DNA from: Eucalyptus grandis
Lineage: Eukaryota > Streptophyta > Magnoliopsida > Myrtales > Myrtaceae
Length of the DNA stretch: 64,000 nt
NCBI RefSeq assembly: GCF_016545825.1
Contig: NC_052614.1
Coordinates: forward strand, 40,084,072-40,148,071
Direction: 5' to 3'
Shown here piece after piece: positions 1-12,600 of the stretch. The position numbers and the translations under genes are program-made. The notes under the pieces are model-generated. The model saw only the letters and a list, made by a program, of their open reading frames with translations, was not told where the DNA came from and made no database searches. Positions within the stretch are counted from its first letter, which is position 1. The number at the start of each line of letters is the position of its first letter.

Positions 1-3000
1 AATGTTATTCGAGAGTCTGTCTACATGAATTTATGTGAAGCACCAAGGATCCCTCCAAGTTTTCGTGTCGGTTCATCTGGTTCTAGAGATACAATTCGAT
101 TACTGGCTGATAAAGTCAACATGAATGGTCAAATTTTGCTGTCACGTACAGTCACTGTAATTGCAGTTGAAGTGGACTGTGCTTTGTTAGAGTTGTGCAA
201 CGGCATTGATGAAGGGTCACCTCTTGCAAATATTTCTGTAAGTACAGCTATTATGCAAGTGTTTTCATTTCAAGAAGCTTCTTTCACTTAAATTTATATT
301 TGACACAAGTCTGTCATAATCAGTGTGATGTGGCCAGTCTCATTGACTTGCATATTATAGCAATTCTTTTCCCTGTTTCTGGTGTACATGTTTCTTATGC
401 TGTTATTGTGATTCTTATGGAGGAGATTGATGTATTTTTTGTTTGCCTCTAGCTTGAAGGTCTATGGGTGTCATATCGGATGACTTCATTATCTGAAACA
501 GACCTCTATGTTACCATTCCCAAATTCTCCATTCTTGACAGTCGCCCTGAAACAAAGTCTGAAATGCGGTTGATGCTTGGATCTTCAAGTGATTCTTCTA
601 GACTACCTTCTGCTGGAGACATTTCCTATTCATCAAATAAGGTTATTCCTGGAAAGACAAGTGCTGAAGCTGGTTCGGAGCTTGCAATTCCAAGTCCTAC
701 GATGTTCTTGATGGACTATAGATCAAGGACATCTTCCCAATCTGTTGTTGTTCGAGTTCAGCAACCCAGGGTCCTTGTTGTCCCAGATTTCCTTCTTGCT
801 GTGGGTGAGTTTTTTGTGCCAGCTCTAGGAGCTATTACTGGGAGGGAGGAAACCATGGATCCTAGGAATGATCCTATAAGTAAGAGCAATAATATTATAC
901 TCTCTCAACCTATATACAAACAGCATGAAGATGTGGTGTACCTGTCTCCTGAGAGGCAACTAGTAGCAGATGCTTTAGAGGTTGATGAGTTTGTATATGA
1001 TGGTTGTGGAAGGATTATCCATTTGAGTGAAAAAGCAGATTCAAGGAAACTTCGCATGGTGAGAACTAACCCGATTATTATCATTGGACATGGTAAGAAG
1101 TTGCGGTTTGTCAACGTCAAAATTGAGGTATGAGCTCGTTACCAAACAGTTCTCTGGCTTTTAACTTGCACAGTGTTTGACCACATGTAAGCTGGCATGG
1201 ATGAAAACTGAAGGTTTGGAGCTAACTTTTATTTTGTCCAGCATTATGCCCGAAAGGACCTATAGCTTATCAAGGGATGGGTGCCTATAAATAGCTCTTG
1301 AACACTTTTAGCGGAACCAATAGGAATCACTGGTTTTTTCTTGCTGTGCAAATTTTTGCACGTGTATATGCCAACATGGATGTGAAATACAGGATCCAAC
1401 GTGCACATGACTTCACTCCACCGTTACCTCCAGAAGGACCAACTTTTGAGGGGATAGAAGCAATTTCGTAGCTTTCATTCTTAGTCAAATCAATGTGGGA
1501 TTGTCTACTCTTTCTTTGCTTATTATGCACTATGGATGGTTTGCTCAAGGTCCCAAATGCATGTAAGAGTTTGTAACAAAATCTTTTGTGCGTACACAAT
1601 CGCTTGCAGACAAAGTCTTCTTTCTTCTGCTTTCTTTCCCACATCACATATTAGTAGTTTAGTTTTACAATGGAGTTGTCTTCACCAGCATTTGGATGAC
1701 CGCTAGGTATCTTTCTTTGACGCGTGAAAAGGGGTGACTATCTTATGTATCTGACAAGTCATAGTGGATTCTTCCACTTGGAATTTATGCACTCTACTTG
1801 CCTACTTGACTTGGGAATGATATGTTGCTACAATTTAGAAACTCCTGTTTCTTGTCAGTGCGATCCAATACCATTGGATTTTTTTATAATGTGTTTGCTT
1901 CCAAAATTTATCTGTGGAATTTCCGTGGTGTTATCTGTAGCTACTCATTGCACTTTCTCATGTTCTTTTTCCGCTGAATTTCTGAATGGATAGGGACACA
2001 GTAAGTGCTGCATGTCATAGATATTTAGATATTCTAACTGTCAATGCTTGCTTTCATTTGTCAAAGTGCCGCTCTCACTGTAATATTTTTAATTTTATGA
2101 ATTCATCCATCAGAATGGCTCCCTGTTGCGGAAGTACACATTCTTGGGTAACGACAGCAGTTATTCTGTGTCCTTTGAAGATGGTGTTGACATTTCATTG
2201 CCGGAAAAATCTGCTCTTAATGATGATAACAAGAGTTTGGACTACGAACCTGAGGCCCTGGACATGTCAAATGCTCATTTGCTGTCTCAAAATGAATCAA
2301 GTAATATGCAAAGTCTCACTTTTGAAGGCCAGGTATAAATGCATTTTTTTTTCTGTTCTTGAAAGTAGATGTGTGTCATTTTGTGTTTAATGGTCCAGTT
2401 ATAGGTTCCCTTTCCTTTGTCCCCTTGCTTATTTATTATTAATACAATTGATGTTGCTATTAATATGAACAACAAATACCATTAATTTTTTTTCATTTTT
2501 CTTTGGATTAATTTTCTTTTGTTGTTGTTTTTTTTTTTTTTTGGGGGGGAGGGGGATCTTTTGACTTATCTATATGGTGTGGGTGTGAATCTTAAGAAGG
2601 GAACCAATACAATTGGTTCCTGCACTTTGACCCAATATGCAATATTGTCCCTAAATCTTTAATTCGTTTAATGCAGTCCTTGAGCTATTTATAAATGTTC
2701 AATGTAGTCCTTCTGTTTGTTCAAACAACGAATTAGAGGTTATTTGATGACTTTAATGTTTTTATGTTGAGTGGAATCTTTAAAAATGACAAGTCAACAT
2801 ATCCATATTTTTATCCATCTACTTTAGATAAGGGGAAATTTTTTTTAGAGTTTTAACTCGTCCATCGTTATTGATGACATGGATTATTATATCCTGATTT
2901 GAGATGAGTATCTTATTTCGATAATCCACTCGTAGCATTTCTTTTTGTTATCTACACCATTCAAACTTAATGGATTGAGAGCCACTTCAGCAGTTTCCAT

Positions 3001-3619
3001 TCGCTTGAATTAACAAAAGGATGACATCGAACATTTTCATATAGTCTAAGAACTAGATTGAACATTTATTAATTGTTCAGAACAACATTGAACGAAAGTT
3101 CTAAGGACCACATTGCATATTGGACTAAAGCTTAGGTACCATTTGTGTCATTTTCCCTGTTAAGAAACATCCTTTCGCCTTGGCAGCATTATTGATTGAA
3201 AAGAACAGGCTGTCAAGTCCGGTAAAAACTAAAAGTTTATCAGCTCCATATGATTGTGCAAAATATGATATTTATGAAATTCTAATTTGAGTGAGTCTTT
3301 CTGTTAGAACAGTCCAAATTCTTTTCTCCTGATCACAAGGATTATTTTCTGTTACAGGTCATCTCTCCTGAGTTCACTTTTTATGATAGTACGAAATCCT
3401 TCCTAGATGATTCTTCTGGCGAAAAGTTGCTACGAGCAAAGTTGGATCTTAGCTTCATGTGAGTATTTCTTACATTCTCCATTAATAATAACTCTCTTTT
3501 GACATTTGCCATACGAGTCAGTTACCTTTTTGAACAGGTTCAGATCCCTGACTTTTCTCTTCTTATCACAACTATCTATACATTGATATTCCTATTTTTC
3601 CTCTGCTAATCCCACATTG

Positions 3620-3650
<31 letters not shown>

Positions 3651-6600
3651 CCCTCCCCCCCCCCCTCCCTCTCTCCCTCTCTGTGCAACATACTTGTTTG
3701 TTTCTCGAGTTTACAAAATGAGGTTCTTTTAAGCATTGATGGGAAAAAATTTAGAATTACAGGGGGAGCATTTGGGAGTTTTGTTGAGGATACACTTAGA
3801 TTCGATGCACTTTCAAGTGTTTTAAATCAGTACAACTCCATGTGTTGCGCATTAATTATTTTCTGAATTTCAGTGGCTCTTAATTTGTACCTTTTGAAGT
3901 ACAGAACTTTCTAGCAAAGACAAAGGTACAAAATTCATCTGATGAAATTCTTGCCCATGCCCAACAGGTATGCAGCAAAAGACAATGATACCTGGATTCG
4001 TGCATTGGTGAAGGATCTCATGGTTGAGGCTGGTTCTGGTCTTGTTATTCTTGATCCGACTGATGTTTCAGGAGGATATACCTCTGTTAAAGAGAAAACA
4101 AATATATCTCTGCTATCGACTGATATATGTCTCCATCTTTCACTGAGTGCAATTTCTCTAATTCTTAATCTTCAAAGTCAGGTAGCTGTGGCTCTGCAGT
4201 TAGGAAACACAATCCCACTTGCTCCTTGTACCAATTTTGATCGGCTATGGGTCTCCCCTAAAGGTATCTCTTAATGAGCGACTGTTTGTATACAAGTATA
4301 TCTGCCTCAACAAGCTTTAGATTTCTTAATGGGGACTTAGTTATATTTTATGCTGATAGGACATATTTCTATCTTGTAGTCAACGTCTTTTATTTTCTCT
4401 AATCCTTGCTGTGCTGTATATGTCTGCAGAAAATGGTCCATCTAACAACCTTGCTTTCTGGAGGCCTCAAGCTCCATCCAATTATGTTGTCTTAGGAGAT
4501 TGTGTAACATCAAGGTAAAAGTTATGGACAAGGATGTTGGTGACCTTGCAACCATTTCTTTTCCATCATGTTGGGTTACTTTCTTCTTCTTTTGATGGAA
4601 AAGTTTCCTATGCCTAAGGAATCATGTGACCGTCTTTATAATACTTGTAATTGTTTGGTAACTGCATAATTGCCGCTTTGAAGAATGTTAGCTCAGTTAC
4701 TCTATAAAATGTAAACTGCCACTGGAACATATGCAAGTTTATTATCTCTATGATTCTATGTTTTGCTTAAAAGTAACCCCTTAATGGCCTCATCTAATAG
4801 CAATTTGAAACTCGTTCTGGCACTGCCATTGTATATTCTTAGGTAGGTCTACTCTATGAGCGATGTGACTATGTTATTGACATAATCTGTTGCTTTATCT
4901 TTGACTATAATTGCCTGTTCATAATCCAGATTCATCTGGCATTAGTATTTTGTCTATTTCTATTTTTACTACAGTGATGCATTAAATTACTACAGTCCTT
5001 ATGCCTTCATCAATGTGTTTCTTTTTCTTTTTATGTTCTGCTTGTTAAGATCTTTACTCAAATCTTCTTTTCGCCGTGAAAATAAGCATCTTCCCTCATG
5101 ATGTATCAATGCCATTTGCTGCTCTTCTTTGCATGAACTTTTTCTTCGTTTAAGTTTAAAGAAATGAACTTGGTGGAACTGAATTGCTTGCTGTAATATA
5201 ATACTTTATTTTAGTGCCACCTCAATTGTTACTTCCGTCTTGTGTGAATACAATTGAAAATTCAGAATTTAACAGAAACTAGCTATTACATTGACAATGA
5301 AAAATCTGCATAATATGGGACCTTTGATTATTATCTAAAGTGTTGATTTGATAAGAAGTAACTTCTATCTTGAATGGTTCTTTGGCAGGCAACTCTGAAA
5401 AGGTTTGCTTATCATAGAGGAGATAGGGATAATAGAAATGCATAGCTTGGTAAAAGGCAGTTCTTGAACTCCTGTAGAGCAGTTGGCCAATCCTTGAACA
5501 GCTACTTGTCCGATATTCCCACATATGCTTGAAGCATGTGGAATCCTGCCCGCAAGCTAAAATTGTTAGCTCAAGTTATACGTCCTACTTATGGAATTCT
5601 GATGTCACTTCTCATTATTTATCCAGATATAAGCTTATTCTGTTAATATATTGTATAATTTTCACTCAACAAGAACTTGTGGTTATTTGGCCACTTACGA
5701 TCTGATTGAAGTGTCACATGCCACTCTTGCTGAGATCTCTCCTTTAACATGTTTCAATTCACAATTTCCTTTTCTTCTCCCGTTATTGTCCGCATTGATG
5801 CCAATGGATGTTGACCAATTTGGATAATGGTGCCTAATGTTTTATGCTGTTTATTATAATCACTGAATCATGTATCTTCAGGCCAATTCCTCCATCACAA
5901 GCGGTAATGGCTGTCAGCAATACTTATGGGCGTGTAAGAAAGCCTGTGAGCTATAACCTCATTGGAGCGTTCTCCCACTTTCAAGGATTTGAAGTAAAGG
6001 AAGAACATGGACATGGAGATAATGACTGTTCTATATGGATGCCTGTTGCGCCACCGGGGTATACAGCGTTGGGTTGTGTGGCACATCCGGGAAACAAACC
6101 GCCCCCAAATCATATTGTTTACTGCCTGCGTTCAGACCTTGTGACTTCTACAATGTATTCAGAGTGCATGTATACCACTGCATCAAATCCTTCATTTCTT
6201 TCTGGTTTTAGTCTGTGGCGTTTGGATAACGTCATCGGATCATTTTATGCACATGCATCAACTGAACCCCCTCCAAAACACTGTGGCCTTGACCTGAGTC
6301 ATATTCTATGGAGCTCAATTCCGCATCATGTTTCGTCGACAGATTCTGCCTTAGATCCAGAAACAGACTTTGACAATGAAAGTCAAGAAGTGAGTGGCCA
6401 GACTGCAAGCAGCTTCATCTGGATGGGATGTTCTTAGAACGATTTCAAAATCAACTAATTGCTATATGTCCACCCCTCATTTCGAGAGAATTTGGTGGGA
6501 CAAGGGGAATGATGTCCGTCGACCAGTTTCAATATGGCGACCTATACCACGTCCAAGTTATGCTGCATTGGGTGACTGCATAACGGAAGGGTTAGGCTAC

Positions 6601-9600
6601 TGTCATGTGACATTTTTTGCATAAATGATTCAGTCGGTTGATGATTTGCTTCAGTGCTTTAATAATGGGGTTTGTTGAGACCTCAAAAGTCAGTTGCTGC
6701 TTTTTTAAGATTATTTGGTTCTATTTGTCCTGGCTTTTCTAAAGTACCTTTTGCTCTACTTCCAAGATTTTTGAAATGAAATAGATATAGTTTTAATTTT
6801 AAAGCATATTATGACAAAATCAAATTACTCCATATATTAGTAGTCATATGCTTTGAAAGCATTCAGGTATTTGATGTTATATAAAAGTCAAACTTGAAAC
6901 TGTACAAGAAAAAGAGAAGTCAAAACATAGGAAGCGAAAGTTACGCCAAACATAATTTGAAGGAACCCTGTTTTGTCAACTTAAATAAATTTTGTTAGTT
7001 TTTGTCTGTCTACTAAAATGTATTTCTTTGGTATTTGCCAAATAGGCAAATAACAAAGTGGTGATGGCAAGACATGTCTTGCATATTTCAGTTGATTTAT
7101 GAAATTGAGTTGATATTTCATTTTTTATGATCCCTTACTGTGCAAATTAATTCCATAATCATCATAATAATTGTGTTGTTGCTTTAAATTGAAAGTCTTA
7201 TTGATCAAAATGGAATTCCTTCTCTTTTTGTTTTTCTATTCCAGATTAGAACCACCAGCAATCGGCATTATCTTCAGGGCTGATAGTCCTGGAATTGCTG
7301 CAAAGCCTGTGCAGTTTACTAAGGTTGCCCAAATTACTGTAAAAGGCTTGGATGATATCTTCTTTTGGTACCCAATTGCACCTCCCGGTTATGTTTCTCT
7401 GGGATGTGTAGTCTCCCGAATAGATGAACCACCAAGCCTGGAATCATTTTGCTGCCCTAGGATGGATCTTGTCAACCAAGCCAATATTTATGAAGTGCCC
7501 ATTTCAAGATCGTCAAGTTCCAAGGCATCTCAGTGCTGGAGTATCTGGAAAGTTGAAAATCAGGTTGAAGCATCAGTGTACTTGATAAATCTAATTTTTG
7601 AGAATAGAATTTAGCTAGTTCAATCTTGTTGAAATTCTACTCTACCTTATATAGACTAAAAATTTCTGGTTGCTCTGTCTTTGCAGGCTTGCACTTTCCT
7701 TGCACGCCCCGATTTGAAGAAACCTTCAAGCAGATTGGCTTACACAATATGTGATTCTGTTAAGCCAAAGACACGTGAAAATATCACTGCGGACATGAGG
7801 CTGAGACGCTTCTCCCTAACTGTCTTGGACAGCTTGTGTGGAATGGTATGTACATCTAAATTGGATACGTCAGTCATAGAAACCATAATTGTTATCCTTT
7901 GCAGCATGCTCTTCATGCCATGATAAAATTCGATATTTCCAGATGACTCCCTTGTTTGATGTGTCAATCACCAATATCAAGCTTGCCACTCATGGACGAC
8001 TAGAGGCAATGAATGCAGTACTTATTTCTTCTATTGCCGCTTCAACCTTCAATACCCAGGTTGAAGCATGGGAGCCGCTTGTGGAGCCCTTTGATGGCAT
8101 ATTCAAGTAATGCTTTAGCAACTTGCCCCGTCAGTCATCCTTGATATTGTTTTATAAAGTCCAAGATTTATTGTATTCTTGCATGTAATACTTTCCCTTT
8201 GAAGGTTTGAAACATACTCCACTAATGACCACAAGCCGTCAAGAATTGGCAAGAGAGTTCGTGTTGCTGCTACCACTATGCTAAATATAAATGTCACTGC
8301 AGCTAATCTCGAGAGATTAGTGGAAACAATTGTTTCCTGGAGAAGAATGTTAGAATTGGAGCAGAAGTCAGCCAAGCTGAATGAGGTCGTTTCATTTCAA
8401 ATACCTTCGTTTATTTTGAACAGGTTGACAGGTGCCCCAGGGGCACTATTTAAACATACTTAATGAAAAAAGCATCTATTTCCAACGCATCACAAAAAAG
8501 TCAATGTGGTGGAAATTGTAAAATTCCTTATATTGGTGCTTAATTAGTGCCCTATGGGCACCTTTTGACAAAATCCTTTTCTTATGACATGAAGTTTTGT
8601 TGTCAATCTAAGTTAAGGCAAAAAAGGTGCTAATTCTTTACTGCTTAATATCAACAGGAAGCTGGTAGACATCGTAGGAGCGGAGAAGAGTTGACATTTT
8701 CTGCATTGGATGAAGATGATTCCCAGACTGTTGTAGTGGAAAATAAGCTTGGGTGCGACATTTATTTGAAAAAGGAGGAAGATAATATGACTACAGTTGA
8801 TGTGCTACGCCATGGCAAATCCGCTTCTGTTTGGATTCCCCCTTCCAGATTTTCAGACAGGTTGATGGTTGCAGATGAATTCAGGGAAGCTCGCAACTAC
8901 GTTGCTGTACAGATTCTTGAAGCTAAGGTTCTACATATCACTTGTACTTTATTTGGATTTTAGGAAAATTTATCCTGTTTTGCTATTTTGGGTTTTGAAA
9001 GATCACACTGCATTTTTCTAGGGTCTCCCAATTCTTGACGATGGTAACAGCCACAATTTCTTTTGTGCATTGCGTCTCGTGATCGATCACCAAGCAACGG
9101 ATCAACAAAAGTTATTTCCTCAGAGTGCAAGGACAAGATGTGTAAAGCCTCTAATTTCCGGTGACGAAGGTCTTGCAAAGTGGAATGAAGTTTTTATATT
9201 TGAAGTGCCCAGGAAGGTAAAACTCATGTGCTGTATGTCCTACTATGGTTGCATAGTGTGAAATACGAACATGTCATTGGAAAATATCTTCCTGAAATTA
9301 TTAGTAGTGAAGCCTGACTGTATGATTTGGTAGCTACCCAAATGAAACCTCGTTTTTGTTTAGAAAGCCATTGTGTTATGGAAGTAAATACAATTGTCTT
9401 AGCAAGGTGGAACCTGTCATTATTTTTCCTCATGGATGAGGAAATGGGCAGAAGTACAGATGCTAAGATGCTTGTAACTGAGTAGCATGATGATGTAGTG
9501 GAAACGAGATGACTTCTCATTCCTATCACCAAATTAGGCGTATGAAATAGGCTACCTAATGGAAATCTAATATTATGACAAGTTAACTGGACTAACCTAG

Positions 9601-12600
9601 CTCATCTTTAAATCATTACTTTCGTGGAATTTCCATTGGGATGATCAGGTGACAGAGAAATTTGTCTTTGCAATCGCTTTTGTATCTTCTTTTTTTCGCT
9701 TTTGTTGCCATTTTAAATTGAGCACCTTGAATCCTAGATTTAGTCTTCTTGTGATTATTTTTCCTTTTTTTGCAAGTATGGGTGATGCGCATATGGATTT
9801 GACAATTAGTCTGTTACTATGCATCCATTGTTTAGTGAAGAGCATGTTCCTTTTTCTTTTTCTTTTTATTTTATTTTATTTTATTTTATTTTTTGTCATT
9901 TGTTACTAGTAATAAGATTGCAGCAACATCTGCAGAAAACACAGTAAATTTTCAAAAGTCTCTAGTACTTTCTTAAATGTTGAGAAATCAGTTTGCAGTT
10001 TTAAACCATTTCTTATTTTTCATAGATAGTCTTAAATTCATCCAACTTATTGTCGTTCTGACTTCACTTACAAAGGTTATTAGGACAAATAGTTAGGAGG
10101 TTGAATAGTTTTTCTTTGAGAAGTGATATGTCAATTTATCATTGCGTCGTTTAAAATGTTACATGGACTCCCCATTCTCTTTTGATATGGTCATGTTTCA
10201 AGAGTCATCTCAGCCTGCTTATCGATTGGTCTTCACCATTGTGGAACATCTTATCCAAAAAGTGTTGGGGGTGTATGATGTCACTGGGCAGTTCTTAGTA
10301 TGGACTCAGTCTTGATCCATGTGTTGACATTCATCAAACTGTGAAATAGATAGCTAGTTTCAACAGGGCTTAACTATTGTAAAACTCTAGGCAGCATCCT
10401 GGAATGATAGGTGATCCAATTTCATAAAGACAATTCTGTTCAGCATAATATAGTGGATGTTCGAGATGAGAGCCGGCCACCATGCTGCATAGCTTGTACA
10501 TTTGTCTTGTTTTTTTATGCATGATTTGGATCAACATACAGAGTTGCCTAAATAGCAACTTTACATCCATCAATTTCAGGGTTTGGCTAAGCTTGAAGTG
10601 GAAGTGACCAATCTTGCTGCAAAAGCTGGAAAAGGTACTATATTCTTTTGTATTGGCTGGAAAAGGTGTAGAGTCATCTTTAGGTTCTGTAATGATACTC
10701 AGGCTCTTTTATTTTCTATGATATTTCTTGTAATTTCTGCTTTCTGCATAGCTTCAATGTGGGTCCTTTTAAAGAATAGCTGCAATGTGGGTCCTTTTAT
10801 TCATCACCTTTTCTCCCTTGGCGTTTTCCGGTCATTTTAGTTTCACTAAAGATTTCATCACTCAAAAGTTGGTCTTCTCTTTTTGTGCGTTTCTTGGGGC
10901 TTTCTTGTATAACTTGTTAGAAAGTTCAACTCATGAGTTTAACCTATGAAGTGGACAGAGATTACCATGTATATGAAATCCATTGTAACTCCATCTGTGC
11001 AATATGCGGAATGTACTTTGATACCCCATGCAAACCAGATGAAGAATGGCATGTGGATTTGATAAATGGGAAATATGACAAGCAAGAACTACACATGAAA
11101 TGAGATCAATTGACATAGAAACAATTTTGACTTCCTACTGATAGCTAGAGACTAGTCACGACATAATTATTTGTTACCCATTCCTGAAACTTCTTGCTAT
11201 TGATGGTCGGGAGAACAGTCAACATATAGATCTACTTCTGGCAGCTAGAGCTACACCATCACCTAAGTGATACAAAATAGTGATGGCCATTCAATATTAC
11301 AGTTATAATCTGAATGCCGAGTTGTTCAGAGGATGATGCAATACCCTGAAATGATTGAACTAGCTTCTGCCAAAGTAAAATCATGTCCGAAATTCCATGT
11401 TAAATGGGATGAGGGAGAAGTCAAGAGAAGCAGACAATACTTGAATGCCCCAATACCGTCCAATACCATGTTACAAAGTCCAATCTAAAGCTTAAGCTAT
11501 TTAGACGGGGACCATTATGAATATAGGGCCCACTATAACCCTGTATCAATAAAGTGTGGGATATATTTCAACGGGTGTCATAGTGCACGCCACTTGAAAC
11601 TTTTCCCTGGATGCATGGATAATTTCATCTTTTTCATTGTTCATCCATATTGCATAAACCATTTTTCAATCTAATTATAGAATCAGGGATTTTTTATTTT
11701 TTTTTAGAATTGTTGTTAAGTCCTCTGTTAATATAAAAAATAATTACATGTTCACAACATGTGTGTTTTTTGTTAGTTCTCTTACCGAATTCTTTCGTAT
11801 GTCAACCATCTATCGGTGAGTGTATAAATGATCTGTTATGCCGGCAGTGGATGTTATAAAACTCCTTGGTCTAATACCTATGTTAGGTATCTCACATCAC
11901 TTATCTTTAGGGTTTGTCCAGGCTATATGTATACATACAGTTTCCTTTAAGCTTTTGGATCAGACATTTTTACATGGTGTCAGAGCTAAACACCATTCCT
12001 AATGCCCCATCTAATTTCATTGGGACTGAGGTTATTGTTTGTCTTATTCCTCATTCGTCAGTTCCACATGCTGTTCTTAGCCCACATGTGAGAGAGGCTT
12101 AAATATCTGACGTTGCTTATCAATGTGGTTTATTTCTGTCTTATATACATGTAGCCTCTGTCCATCTAATAGAAGCTTTTTGGTTGGGTCTTCTAAGAAC
12201 CTGTGTTGCAGTCATTTCTTCTAAACGTGCCTTGTAAAAAGGCTGTTACAGAAATGTAGCAAGACTAAGACTCTGCACCCATTCAGTTTGAGTAAAGTGC
12301 TCCTTTGTTTCACATTGAAACTTCTGATGTGGTAACAGGTGAAGTTGTTGGAGCATTCTCATTTTCTGTTGGACATGGTGTGAACGTCTTGAAGAAGATC
12401 GCTTCAGCAAGGTTGCTGCATCCTCCATTTGACGTCGGCAATGTTGTGACCTATCCACTCAAAGGACGGGTTTGTTCTTTCAGCCCAGTTTCTAATTGCT
12501 GTTTTTACTAGTTACGTGTCTTTTTAAAATTTTGTGATGTGTTTGCTTGAATAGGTTCAGGATAAGAACATTGAAAACATCCAAGAGCGTGGAGTCCTAC

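Larger units (their letters stand above)
1..4263 (+). other. VPS13: VPS13 block A: rod region, exons 1-5
   Basis: Exons are 1-237, 453-1127, 2114-2332, 3358-3458 and 3968-4263 (window residues 1 to about 509). Frame 1 is open from the first base, so exon 1 starts at or before the window edge. This is part of the long repeating-beta-groove rod. It contains alternating hydrophobic strands and charged linkers, for example around LWVSYRMTSL in exon 2 and LEVVIDS-like linkers. No catalytic motif is expected. Introns 1128-2113 and 3459-3967 carry no gene; the latter contains a pyrimidine microsatellite. Confidence 0.88.

Noticed and set aside
6390..6412. A 20- or 23-nt GT-AG micro-intron that might repair the VPS13 frame
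   Set aside because: Far below known plant intron sizes, and both lengths leave the wrong frame; a shift of 3n+1 is needed.
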